64,000 nucleotides of DNA from an uncultured Parabacteroides sp. (GCF_902493135.1 NZ_CABUOD010000010.1:60809-124808); one strand, 5' to 3'. Counted from the first letter of the stretch, positions 47,647 to 56,222 are shown. The notes: generated by a model not told the origin, from the sequence alone. Translations and numbers: made by a program.

Positions 47647-49809
47647 TTATGCTTTATTGGCTGTGATACCGAATTGATTTAGACGGAATACCAGATTCTT
47701 CAATCCAGAATAGGGAGGAAGCTGCCCGGTAAAATCTTCTACAAATTCCCGTTCCGTACGATTCAACAGCAAGTAAAGGGGTTTGTCCTTTATCTGTTTT
47801 TTGAAATGCTCCAAAAGCAGTGTATCGCTGGTTGTCCATACCCGGCAGGCATCTGCGACTAACAGATTGACTTGTGCTTCCTGTAATAATGCAGTAGAGA
47901 TAGGATTTTCTCTTAAAGGAGGATATTTGACTATCAGGATATCTGGATTTTCTTCTCCGTATGGTGGTTCGTAAATGTGGAAAATACTATTTGCCTGGGC
48001 ATATACCATCGATTGCGAATTAAAGTCTTTGTCGTAAGATATGATTTTGACATTGAACCCCAAGTCTTCCCAATATTCCTGTAAATAAGACGCAATAAAA
48101 CTTTTCCCCTCTTGTTCTCCAAAACTGATCAGATTAATGATCGATGTGCGGCCAAGTTGCAGGAATACGTTCAATTGATTACAGCAGTAAGCGGCGACAA
48201 CTCTGTTCGATGCTTTTGTAAATCCTCGATATCTTAGATTTATATGCCCGGTAAATGCTGCCAGGACCGGAAGCCCGGTGAGCCGTTTGGCACGATCGGC
48301 GTCCCGTAGGGTACGATCCAATAATTCTATCAGCAGATTGAATCCGATAATGAAAAGTATACTACCAAAAAAAGAAGCTATCACCAGTAATGAACGTTTA
48401 CTTTTGTCACTAAGAATGGGAAATGTCGGTTCGGAAATCAATCTTAACGTTGCAGAAGTTAATTGTATATCCTTTTGTTTCATTTTCGCCATATTCAGTG
48501 CATGTAACATCTGCAAGTAGGATTGTTCTAATACTTTAATTTCACGTTGCTGCCTGTCTATCTGAGTCCCGATGGGAGAATAAATCTTGTATTGTTCATC
48601 ATAGACTTTTCTTCTTTTATCTAAAACATCCAATTCTGCCTTTGCTTTTGTCTTCACAATCGTTTGCCTTAACCATTCATCTACAAGTCCGTTGATGGCA
48701 ATACCTTCTTTACTTTCTTTGTAACTGTTTATCATGGTTGTCAAAGATGCTATCTTCTGTTCGGCATTTTTTAGTTGTACTTTGTATTCTTGAAGTTCTG
48801 TATTTTTAGCCTGCATTTCTTCCGAACTGAATGTTTCGATTTCGGTTATTTTTCCATTGATGGTAGATATTTCATTCAAAGCTTGGATAAAATCATCGTT
48901 TGCTTTTACCAGTTTTGTCCGGATATTCATATATTGTTCCATATCTTGAATGACTTTGTCTGCACTTTCGTAAGCTCTTCGGGTTGCTTCGTAGCGGTTT
49001 TCAAATTCAGAATATGAGTTGGCTATGGCCTTAGTTTGTTCTGGGTAGTTAATGACGCTGTTTGCTACATTGTAGTTAACTAATTTGTCTTCCAAACTTG
49101 ATAGTTTTGTCTGTTGCCGATTGAGCTCTTTTTCGTAATAAGCTACGATATCATTGGTGGTTTTATAACGTATGTCTTCATAGGCATCTCGTAATTCGTC
49201 ATATATGAGTTTGATTGTGTTTAAAGTGATGCCAGGGTCTGTAGTCTGATAAGAAATCTCTATAAGATCGCTGTTGTCCAGCCTCTTTGCGACAAGAGAG
49301 GATAGCTTGTTATAACTATAAAACGGTCCGTTGCCATTCAATAATCCATATAAAAAATTTTCAGGATCATTTTTCATGTATTTCATGAAATTATCGATTG
49401 TTTTTTCTTCAGAGTTTTTGTCAACCAGTTGCAATAAATCTTCCGGTATAATTTTTATTAGGTCCTGATAATTCTTGGCTCTTATATAAACGTTGTCTTG
49501 ATCGAGATCGCCGTGGACGAGATTTATAGCGAGTAATTTGATTGCGATATTTTTCTGTATACCTTTTTCCTGAGTCAATTTGACAAGATTATCAAACATA
49601 TTTTCTACAGATTTCCAGTTGGCCGGCTGTTGGTCACTATTTAAACCGGTATCTGAGACAATACCTGTATAAATAGTCGCTTTTACAGTATAAGTTTTAG
49701 GTATGAAGCGGGAAAAATAGATAACTAACCCTGTAATAATAACAGAGCCGAATATCAGTTGATATCTAATCCGGTAAAGAAAACGTATTATATATAATGT
49801 GATATTCAT
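47647..49809 (-). CDS. Wzc-like chain-length/kinase-like membrane protein
   Basis: A 720-residue polysaccharide co-polymerase. An N-terminal helix (LIFGSVIITGLVIYFSRFIP, about 16-35), a long coiled-coil periplasmic part, a second helix at about 478-498 (LLVIASFFGSILFIIGFNLLIELL) and a cytoplasmic P-loop-like domain from about 560. The Walker A is ISFGEQEGKSF, deviating from the BY-kinase TSPxPGEGKS, and the Walker B-like stretch is ENPDILIVKYPPL. No tyrosine cluster is seen at the C-terminus, so it may regulate polymer length without autophosphorylation. Its ATG overlaps the stop of the TolC-like gene by one base. Confidence 0.85.
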   Translation of the reverse strand: MNITLYIIRFLYRIRYQLIFGSVIITGLVIYFSRFIPKTYTVKATIYTGIVSDTGLNSDQQPANWKSVENMFDNLVKLTQEKGIQKNIAIKLLAINLVHGDLDQDNVYIRAKNYQDLIKIIPEDLLQLVDKNSEEKTIDNFMKYMKNDPENFLYGLLNGNGPFYSYNKLSSLVAKRLDNSDLIEISYQTTDPGITLNTIKLIYDELRDAYEDIRYKTTNDIVAYYEKELNRQQTKLSSLEDKLVNYNVANSVINYPEQTKAIANSYSEFENRYEATRRAYESADKVIQDMEQYMNIRTKLVKANDDFIQALNEISTINGKITEIETFSSEEMQAKNTELQEYKVQLKNAEQKIASLTTMINSYKESKEGIAINGLVDEWLRQTIVKTKAKAELDVLDKRRKVYDEQYKIYSPIGTQIDRQQREIKVLEQSYLQMLHALNMAKMKQKDIQLTSATLRLISEPTFPILSDKSKRSLLVIASFFGSILFIIGFNLLIELLDRTLRDADRAKRLTGLPVLAAFTGHINLRYRGFTKASNRVVAAYCCNQLNVFLQLGRTSIINLISFGEQEGKSFIASYLQEYWEDLGFNVKIISYDKDFNSQSMVYAQANSIFHIYEPPYGEENPDILIVKYPPLRENPISTALLQEAQVNLLVADACRVWTTSDTLLLEHFKKQIKDKPLYLLLNRTEREFVEDFTGQLPPYSGLKNLVFRLNQFGITANKA

Positions 49810-50603
49810 TATTCTTCCTGGCTGCTTCTGTTGATAATCTTCACATTCGTAAGCATTTCCAATAATGTGACGGCATTATGCAAGGCGGCACGGCCTTCTT
49901 GGTAGGTAATGACTGCACTTGAACGGCGTCCTCTTTCAAGAGAGAGAGCGGTAATATCTATTTTCCCGTTAATGAAATCCTGTTCGGATATTTTCATTTG
50001 GGCATTATATAATGCGGCTGCATCAGATTTGGCTTTTAGCGTTGCCAATTGCTGGAGTACATTATTATATGCTTGTAAAATCATCAATTTTCGTTCTTCT
50101 ATCGACATTTCATATTGAGATTGCAGTTGAGCATATCGTGCTTTCTTTACTTTGTTTTTTTGTTTTCTACTCACCAAGTCGCCGATCGGGATACTGACGG
50201 ATACCCCTGCATTATATAAATTCTGGTTGTTTCCCACATTACTGATTATGGGATCTCCATCTGTAGAGGAAGTAGAATAGAGATTATTTCGCCCGTATTG
50301 ATATGTGCCTTGTAACCTTAGGTAGCTAAGCCATTCCCGTTGGGTAATTGTTCTTTCCGCATTAGCCTCGTCCCGTTTCGCTTCGTATATTTTGACCGAA
50401 GGATGCTCATAAACGGATTGAAGAAACACTGAAAGGGGAGGCAATTGAACGCGTTCGTAGTCATCCAACATAGCCTGTATGGAGTCGGATTCGGACTTGG
50501 CGCCGACTTCTACAACTGTGGCATTGTCCGTATAGCTTTTACGTTTTTGTGCTACACAATGTATGGTGCTGAATATCAATAATAATATAAGTGTTGTTTT
50601 CAT
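49809..50603 (-). CDS. TolC-like outer-membrane protein, half-length
   Basis: A 264-residue exported protein: signal peptide (TLILLLIFSTIHCVAQ), a linker, then one TolC repeat unit (EAKRDEANAERTITQREWLSYLRLQGTYQYGRNN, VSVSIPIGDLVSRKQKNKVKKARYAQLQSQYEMSIEERKLMILQAYNNVLQQLATLKAKSDAA). Ordinary TolC proteins are about 430-480 residues with two such units, so this one has only one; six would be needed for a TolC-like pore. No Wza-type polysaccharide export protein is in the locus, so this may be the outer-membrane exit. The reading frame has normal start and stop and looks intact. Confidence 0.78.
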   Translation of the reverse strand: MKTTLILLLIFSTIHCVAQKRKSYTDNATVVEVGAKSESDSIQAMLDDYERVQLPPLSVFLQSVYEHPSVKIYEAKRDEANAERTITQREWLSYLRLQGTYQYGRNNLYSTSSTDGDPIISNVGNNQNLYNAGVSVSIPIGDLVSRKQKNKVKKARYAQLQSQYEMSIEERKLMILQAYNNVLQQLATLKAKSDAAALYNAQMKISEQDFINGKIDITALSLERGRRSSAVITYQEGRAALHNAVTLLEMLTNVKIINRSSQEE

Positions 50604-50621
50604 GTTGTTCCTCCTCGGGAT

Positions 50622-51788
50622 TTAGACATTTTCGTCTTGGATGAAAGCCGTAAAAGTGCGGAAGATGATTTTCATATCCAAACTGAAAGAAAAAGTCCGG
50701 GCATATTTAATGTCCAGTTGTTTACGTTCTTCGGGAGATAAGTTGCCTCCGTTCCCTCTCTTTTCCACTTGCCAAAGGCCGGTCAGCCCGGAGGGAGCCA
50801 TGAAGCGTTCTATGTAATTGTCCGAAGTCAATTGTTCCGCCTCGTAAATGGGTAGAGGCCGGTTGCCAACGACAGACATGTCTCCTTTTAAGATATTGAA
50901 TAATTGCGGAAGTTCATCGATACTGTATTTCCTCAGAATCCGGCCTATACGGGTGACACGCGGGTCGTTTTCCATTTTAAAGAAAGTATTGGCGCGTTCC
51001 GTCGATTTATTTTTTAGATAATCATGCTCTGTCGTGCTAAAATTATCGGAATATAGAAGAGCGCCTGTCAATCGATCATTTGCTAATGGAGTCTGCTGCA
51101 GTGCAGCAGAGATAGAAGGGGTTAGCCCTTCTATCTCTACGTTATACTGATTTTGAGCTTTATATTCAGCCAGCCTTTTATCAGCATCGGGATACATGGA
51201 TCTGAACTTGTAAAAATCGAATATTTTATAGTTGCTTCCTACCCGTTTGGACCTATAGATGACAGGACCTTGGCTTTCCAACTCTATAGCGATAGCGGTG
51301 ATAATGAAAACAGGAGATAAACAAAGTATGGCTCCTAAAGATGAGACGATATCAAAAGCCCGTTTCCAAAAAGGCAACCGGAAAGAGTATAATCTGTCCG
51401 CTTTTTCGTCCTTCTTCTCGCAGATTGCTTTTTTATTTAGGAAGTCTTCGGCAATCGCAAGTAAACGCAGCAATTCTTCTTTTGTTATGTTTTCTGTGAT
51501 TACGCAGTTGACGCCTGCTTTGATATATGCAATTTTATCTTCTTTATCTAAAGGACCACTGAATAAAATGATATATGCGAACATATAAAGTTGGCGTAAT
51601 TTCCGAATCGTGTCCAAATCTGCCTTAATGTTATCCCTTTCCAGAAAGACACAACAGTTGACAGTGTTAACATGTACCATTGCCTGGCAAAATTCCGTGA
51701 GCGTCGGACATTCTACGACTGTTTGATTCAAGGCTCTCTCCAACCTGCCGGGCAGAGAGGTGTGATTACCAAAAAAGATATATTCCAT
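50622..51788 (-). CDS. Initiating sugar transferase with N-terminal pseudo-receiver domain
   Basis: A 388-residue enzyme. Residues about 135-388 are a bacterial sugar transferase: FKRAFDIVSS-type PFWKRAFDIVSSLGAILCLSP with one membrane helix, SKRVGSNYKIFDFYKFRSMYPDADKR, RKYSIDELPQLFNILKGDMSVVGNRPLP, and GLTGLWQV. It loads a sugar-1-phosphate on undecaprenyl phosphate to begin each repeat unit. A loop of about 60 residues between the two conserved blocks is longer than usual. Residues 1-120 have the alternating beta/alpha pattern of a response-regulator receiver, but FLERDN stands where the phosphorylated Asp should be, and the conserved Lys is missing. It follows a lone receiver gene by five bases. 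Confidence 0.85.
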   Translation of the reverse strand: MEYIFFGNHTSLPGRLERALNQTVVECPTLTEFCQAMVHVNTVNCCVFLERDNIKADLDTIRKLRQLYMFAYIILFSGPLDKEDKIAYIKAGVNCVITENITKEELLRLLAIAEDFLNKKAICEKKDEKADRLYSFRLPFWKRAFDIVSSLGAILCLSPVFIITAIAIELESQGPVIYRSKRVGSNYKIFDFYKFRSMYPDADKRLAEYKAQNQYNVEIEGLTPSISAALQQTPLANDRLTGALLYSDNFSTTEHDYLKNKSTERANTFFKMENDPRVTRIGRILRKYSIDELPQLFNILKGDMSVVGNRPLPIYEAEQLTSDNYIERFMAPSGLTGLWQVEKRGNGGNLSPEERKQLDIKYARTFSFSLDMKIIFRTFTAFIQDENV

Positions 51789-51793
51789 ATCTG

Positions 51794-52156
51794 TTATTTT
51801 ACAAGTCTTTTTACCCTAATCCTCAATTCTTCGGGGTTAAAGGGTTTTACGATAAAATCTTCAGCCCCATCTTCTAACAGCTGTATTCTTTTAGCGCTGC
51901 TTTCTTCGCTCGATAATACTAAAATAGGGATATGATTAAAAAGATCATTTCCTTTCAAATAACGAACAAATTCTTCCCCACTCATTTCAGGCATATTCAA
52001 ATCAGAGATTATGCCGTCCGGAATATTACCTTCATCCATCCATGATATGGCTTTTACAGGATTTTCCTTGTAAACCACCTGATAGGAACTGGATAAGTAG
52101 ATCATAACGATTTTTGCTATTTCCGGTTTATCATCAACAATTAGAATTAATTTCAT
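51794..52156 (-). CDS. Stand-alone response regulator receiver domain
   Basis: A 120-residue receiver with no output domain. Acidic pocket IVDDKPE, phosphorylated Asp in ISDLNMPEMSG (about residue 53), Ser/Thr in ILVLSSEES, and Lys in IVKPFNPEEL are all intact, so it should be phosphorylated. It is the first gene of the minus-strand polysaccharide operon and precedes the sugar transferase with the pseudo-receiver. No kinase is adjacent; the nearest in the window is at 27690-29396. It may regulate polysaccharide synthesis by protein contact. Confidence 0.9.
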   Translation of the reverse strand: MKLILIVDDKPEIAKIVMIYLSSSYQVVYKENPVKAISWMDEGNIPDGIISDLNMPEMSGEEFVRYLKGNDLFNHIPILVLSSEESSAKRIQLLEDGAEDFIVKPFNPEELRIRVKRLVK

Positions 52157-52240
52157 TTTTGGCTTTTTAGTGTGTACCCTGCGTCAATTATAATCTTCTA
52201 TTTGATTTTGCAATCTTGGAACCACCGTCATAAAAACACA

Positions 52241-52276
52241 TAACCCCAGCCTAATCTGATTCTTAGGATAGGGTTA
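52241..52276 (-). promoter_or_regulatory. Leader hairpin of the minus-strand polysaccharide operon
   Basis: TAACCC (52241-52246) pairs with GGGTTA (52271-52276), and CCTAA (52250-52254) pairs with TTAGG (52263-52267). It lies in the predicted 165-base leader between the promoter and the receiver gene. It has no T tract. Antitermination control (UpxY type) has been described for Bacteroides capsule operons, but no such gene is in the window. Confidence 0.4.
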
Positions 52277-52327
52277 GAACGTTTGATTTCATTGGGATGA
52301 TAACTCCTTATTGCATAAATCTCGATA

Positions 52328-52357
52328 CAAAATTAAAGAAAACTTTTGATTTTCAAA
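52328..52357 (-). promoter_or_regulatory. Promoter of the minus-strand polysaccharide operon
   Basis: On the minus strand, -33 TTTG (52357-52354) and -7 TAATTTTG (52335-52328) are 18 bp apart. Transcription would start near 52321. The 328-base gap 52157-52484 otherwise holds the leader hairpin at 52241-52276 and the hairpin at 52430-52452. Confidence 0.65.
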
Positions 52358-52429
52358 GAAAATTTGGAACATAAATTTCAAAAGAAGTGTGTTTTATACC
52401 ATGTTATTCGAATTTTCTTTCAATGTATG

Positions 52430-52452
52430 TCTGGCAGGTCAAGCCTGCCAGA
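52430..52452. terminator. Hairpin behind yhcH-like gene
   Basis: TCTGGCAGG (52430-52438) and CCTGCCAGA (52444-52452) form a perfect 9-bp stem with loop TCAAG. It lies 32 bases past the stop of the YhcH gene and could stop its transcript before the operon promoter at 52328-52357. No T run follows on the minus strand, so it is a weak terminator at best. Confidence 0.45.
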
Positions 52453-52484
52453 ACAGAATGGAGTTTTGACAGCCTCTCCGTTAT

Positions 52485-52937
52485 TTATTCTTCTACTTGT
52501 ACTTTTACGATCACTTTGCGAATATTTCCTTGCCCGATACCGGGAGCATGTCCGTCTTCCGGGAAATAGATTGCGAATTGTCCCGGATAAATTTTCGTGT
52601 AAGCTGTCGGACGGTCTATATAAAAAGTAATGTCTTTCTGCTCGTTGTAGGGAGAGGATTCTTCCTGCAATTCACATCCCGGTTTCCAACCGATCTTTTC
52701 GACACCCAACAAAGGCATCTGGATATCGATGTATTTTTTGTGTGTTTCGATAGCGGCATCTTTCTTTTCCTTACCGAAGATACTGGCAACGTTTACATAT
52801 AAACGGGAACCTTCCAGTTCATACTTACCATCTTCCATTTTAGAGAAGTCCGTCGATTTCAGGTAGTCGAATGCTTTTTTAAATAAAGGATGCAGGCATT
52901 CGATTTTTTCAGTGTTGTTCAATGAATCAAGTATCAT
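52485..52937 (-). CDS. YhcH/YjgK/YiaL family protein
   Basis: A 150-residue protein of the YhcH family (beta-sandwich, cupin-like, metal-binding). The conserved stretch ETHKKYIDIQMPLLGVEKIGW, the PGQFAIYFPEDGHAPGIG motif with acid and His residues, and the final RKVIVKVQV identify the family. In E. coli relatives lie with sialic acid or sugar genes; members are thought to isomerise or bind sugars. Here it is alone, divergent from copA, so the substrate is not indicated. Length is normal. Confidence 0.88.
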   Translation of the reverse strand: MILDSLNNTEKIECLHPLFKKAFDYLKSTDFSKMEDGKYELEGSRLYVNVASIFGKEKKDAAIETHKKYIDIQMPLLGVEKIGWKPGCELQEESSPYNEQKDITFYIDRPTAYTKIYPGQFAIYFPEDGHAPGIGQGNIRKVIVKVQVEE

Positions 52938-53080
52938 ACGTCTTATTTTTTAATTCGTTCATTCGTTTGATTACCGGACAAAGGTCGCATATTCGAATGT
53001 TAAATAATAGCCTCTTTCTGCAAATAATTCTATTAAAATCAAAGAATATTTATTTGGTTCCAAAATAACCGAATAAACCG

Positions 53081-53088
53081 TATCTTTG
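53081..53088 (+). promoter_or_regulatory. -7 element for the copA operon
   Basis: TATCTTTG at 53081-53088; a TTTG at 53053-53056 is 24 bp upstream, longer than usual. It leads to the ATG at 53126 after a leader of about 30 bases. Confidence 0.5.
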
Positions 53089-53125
53089 TTATACTAATGA
53101 AACAAATTTGACATTTGAACGCGAT

Positions 53126-55336
53126 ATGAGAGAAACAGAAACAAAGGTATTGCCTGTTCTTGAAATGAGTTGTGCCGTTTGTGCGGCGAACGTGGAGAGT
53201 ACGGTGCAGGCGTTGCCCGGTGTGGAGAAGGCAAGCGTGAATTTCGCTGCCAATACGTTGACGGTAACTTATAAACCGTCCGTTATCACTTTGGAGGATA
53301 TGCAAACAGCTGTGCAGGCTGCCGGATATGATCTGATAGTGGAAGCGGAAGACCCTGTAGCCATGCAGGAAGAGATGGCGCGAAAGCATTATAAGATATT
53401 GAAGAGGAATACCATAGGAGCATGGGTGCTGTCTATTCCGTTGGCGCTTTTGGGGATGGTGTTCATGCATATGCCGTTTGGGAACTGGATCATGATGGTC
53501 TTGGCTTTGGCCATTATGGTCTTTTTCGGACGCTCGTTTTACGTGAACGGTGTACGGCATGCCCTCAAGGGAAAAGCCAATATGGACACATTGGTCGCAC
53601 TCAGTACCTCGATTGCTTTTCTGTTCAGCCTTTTCAATACCTTATGTCCCGGATTCTGGCTGGAGAAAGGTTTGGAGCCGCATGTTTATTATGAGGCCTC
53701 TGGCGTGATCATCGCGTTCGTTTTGTTGGGCAAACTGATGGAAGAGCGGGCAAAGAACAGTACCTCTTCGGCTATAAAAGGATTGATGGGATTGCAACCT
53801 AAGACAGCCCGTTTGGTAACGGACGGGAGAGAAGAGGAAGTTCCTATTTCTGCTCTTCAGGTCGGCAATATAGTCAGTGTACGGCCGGGTGAAAAGATTC
53901 CGGTGGACGGGACACTTTTGCAGGGGAGTTCTTCGGTGGACGAAAGCATGTTGAGCGGAGAACCGATTCCGGTGGAGAAAAATGCCGGTGATCGGGTGTT
54001 GGCCGGAACGATCAACCAGAAGGGCGCCTTCACGATGGAGGCGACAGGTGTCGGGGAGACGACCGTGCTGGCCCAGATCGTGCAGATGGTACAGTCGGCA
54101 CAGGGAAGTAAGGCTCCCGTTCAGCGGATTGTAGACAAAATAAGTGGCATATTTGTCCCTGTCGTCGTATTGCTTTCGCTTCTCACCTTTGTTTGTTGGC
54201 TGGTGATAGGGGGAGGAAACTATTTCTCGTATGCATTGCTGTCTGCCGTCTCGGTTCTGGTGATTGCTTGCCCGTGTGCGTTGGGATTGGCTACGCCGAC
54301 GGCCTTGATGGTCGGAATGGGAAAAGGAGCCGAACGGCATATCCTGATCAAGGATGCCTTTGCACTGGAAAATCTATGCAAGGTCGATACGGTTGTTTTG
54401 GATAAGACCGGGACATTGACGGAAGGTGTGCCGGTTGTCACGGATTCATACTGGATTTCAGATGGCAATACCCGTTATTCGGATATCCTGTACACGGCTG
54501 AGCAGAAGTCCGAACATCCACTGGCATCCGCTATTATCCGATGGTTGGAAGATTCCGGGGCAAAGGTCTGTGAGACCGAAAATTTCGAGAGCCTGACGGG
54601 ACGGGGCGTACGTATCCAGGTCGAAGGAGACACCTACTGGGTGGGGAGCCAGGGATTACTTGAAATTTTCCGGGCCGATGTTCCGGAAAAGGCACGGAAG
54701 CAAATCGAAGAATGGCAGGAAGAGGGGCAAAGCGTTGTCTTCTATGGTCAGGATGCCCGTCTGTTAGCTGTCCTGGCGATTTCGGACCGTATCAAGCCGA
54801 CTTCAGCGGAAGCCGTTAAGGAGCTGAAAAAACAGGGAATAGAAGTACATCTTCTGACAGGCGACGGTGTCCGGACTGCCGAACGGGTTGCCGCAACATT
54901 GGGGATCGATTCTTATAAGGCGGAGGTAATGCCGAACGATAAGGAGGATTATATCGTATCTTTACAGCAACAAGGAAAGAAAGTGGCGATGGTCGGCGAT
55001 GGCATTAACGACTCGCAGGCGCTTGCACGGGCGGATGTCAGTATCGCGATGGGAAAAGGGACCGATATTGCAATGGATGTGGCTATGGTCACGCTTATCA
55101 CGTCCGACCTGCTGTTGCTGCCCGATGCGATCCGTTTGTCCAAACAAACAGTCCGCCTGATTTATCAGAACTTGTTTTGGGCATTTATATATAATGTGAT
55201 CGGCATTCCGTTGGCTGCGGGTGTCCTGTTCCCGATAAACGGATTGTTGTTGAATCCGATGCTGGCGAGCGCCGCAATGGCTTTCAGCTCCGTATCGGTG
55301 GTACTGAATAGTTTACGATTAAAATTCATGAAATAA
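53126..55336 (+). CDS. copA: Copper-exporting P-type ATPase
   Basis: A 736-residue P1B-type ATPase that pumps copper (I) out of the cytoplasm. The ATG at 53126 is preferred to the TTG six codons earlier as the family begins near MRETETKVLPVLEMSC. One N-terminal metal-binding domain has MSCAVCAANV (Cys16, Cys19). The membrane metal site is CPC (Cys382-Pro-Cys384) in ACPCALGLATPTAL, phosphorylation is at Asp426 in DKTGTLTEG, the HP motif is SEHPLASAI, and VGDGINDSQALARADVSIAMGKGTDIAMD closes the nucleotide domain. A metal-binding chaperone-like gene lies 15 bases downstream. Confidence 0.95.
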   Translation: MRETETKVLPVLEMSCAVCAANVESTVQALPGVEKASVNFAANTLTVTYKPSVITLEDMQTAVQAAGYDLIVEAEDPVAMQEEMARKHYKILKRNTIGAWVLSIPLALLGMVFMHMPFGNWIMMVLALAIMVFFGRSFYVNGVRHALKGKANMDTLVALSTSIAFLFSLFNTLCPGFWLEKGLEPHVYYEASGVIIAFVLLGKLMEERAKNSTSSAIKGLMGLQPKTARLVTDGREEEVPISALQVGNIVSVRPGEKIPVDGTLLQGSSSVDESMLSGEPIPVEKNAGDRVLAGTINQKGAFTMEATGVGETTVLAQIVQMVQSAQGSKAPVQRIVDKISGIFVPVVVLLSLLTFVCWLVIGGGNYFSYALLSAVSVLVIACPCALGLATPTALMVGMGKGAERHILIKDAFALENLCKVDTVVLDKTGTLTEGVPVVTDSYWISDGNTRYSDILYTAEQKSEHPLASAIIRWLEDSGAKVCETENFESLTGRGVRIQVEGDTYWVGSQGLLEIFRADVPEKARKQIEEWQEEGQSVVFYGQDARLLAVLAISDRIKPTSAEAVKELKKQGIEVHLLTGDGVRTAERVAATLGIDSYKAEVMPNDKEDYIVSLQQQGKKVAMVGDGINDSQALARADVSIAMGKGTDIAMDVAMVTLITSDLLLLPDAIRLSKQTVRLIYQNLFWAFIYNVIGIPLAAGVLFPINGLLLNPMLASAAMAFSSVSVVLNSLRLKFMK

Positions 55337-55351
55337 CAATTTAAAATTAGA

Positions 55352-55564
55352 ATGATTATGGCAACAACAAAATTTAAAACGAATGCGAAGTGTGGCGGAT
55401 GTGTAGCGGCAATAGGTGCAAAGCTCAATACGGTAATGGCTTCGGATGACTGGTCGATCGATCTGGCCGATCCGAATAAGGTCTTGGAAGTGAAAGTCGA
55501 TATTGCACCTGCTACTGTGATTGCGGCAGTAAAAGAGGCCGGGTTCAAGGCTGAACAATTATAA
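55352..55564 (+). CDS. Heavy-metal-associated (HMA) domain protein
   Basis: A 70-residue HMA protein with the CxxC motif in NAKCGGCVAAIG (Cys14 and Cys17 in the frame from 55352). It has the size and fold of a copper chaperone, such as CopZ, that passes copper to CopA, encoded directly upstream. The residue after the second Cys (V) and the GG between the cysteines are not those of the usual MxCxxC, so another metal is possible. It is cotranscribed with copA and the membrane protein behind it. Confidence 0.88.
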   Translation: MIMATTKFKTNAKCGGCVAAIGAKLNTVMASDDWSIDLADPNKVLEVKVDIAPATVIAAVKEAGFKAEQL

Positions 55565-55568
55565 GCGG

Positions 55569-56222
55569 ATGATTGCCCGGCAACGACAAACATATGGTGA
55601 AGAGGTAGCCAATGTCTTGACACATGGCGCCGGGATGCTCTTTGGTATAACCGCTATCGTCGTTTTGATGATGGCGGCTATTCGAAGCGGTAATCCTTGG
55701 GCGGTCGGCAGTTTTGCTGTTTATGCCGTTTGTATGACCCTTTCGTATGTGACCTCTACATTTTACCATGCTTCGACCCACGCACGACAGAAAAGGCTCT
55801 TGCGACGATTCGACCACAGTGCGATTTATCTGCATATTGCGGGGACTTATACGCCCTTTACGTTGGTGGCTCTCCGGCAGGAAGGCTATTGGGGCTGGTC
55901 ACTATTCGCTATCGTCTGGATCGCGGCAGTGGTAGGTGTCTGGCTGAGTTTCCGGAAGATGAGAAAGAAAGACCATCTGAAAACGGTCTGTTATCTGGCT
56001 ATGGGTTGGGTGGTCGTAATTGCTTTTAAACCCTTGCTGCATGTCTTTCGTGAGACCGGTTCGATGGATGTCCTGTATTGGTTGATCGGAGGAGGGTTGT
56101 TTTATACGGCAGGCAGCCTGTTTTTCTTTTTAGACAAATATAAGTATATGCATCCTGTGTGGCATTTCTTCGTATTGGGAGGTAGCATCTGCCATTTTAT
56201 CTCGATATACCTGTTGGTATAG
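55569..56222 (+). CDS. Hemolysin III family membrane protein
   Basis: A 217-residue, seven-helix membrane protein of the TrhA/AdipoR (hemolysin III) family. Conserved features are SYVTSTFYHAS (Ser and His), FDHSAIYLHIAGTYTPFTLVAL (Asp, His) and VWHFFVLGGSICHFISIYLL (His pair), which in this superfamily hold a zinc ion. Members are linked to membrane fluidity and energetics; the name hemolysin comes from early work and should not be taken as toxin activity. It starts four bases behind the HMA gene in the copA operon. Confidence 0.9.
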   Translation: MIARQRQTYGEEVANVLTHGAGMLFGITAIVVLMMAAIRSGNPWAVGSFAVYAVCMTLSYVTSTFYHASTHARQKRLLRRFDHSAIYLHIAGTYTPFTLVALRQEGYWGWSLFAIVWIAAVVGVWLSFRKMRKKDHLKTVCYLAMGWVVVIAFKPLLHVFRETGSMDVLYWLIGGGLFYTAGSLFFFLDKYKYMHPVWHFFVLGGSICHFISIYLLV

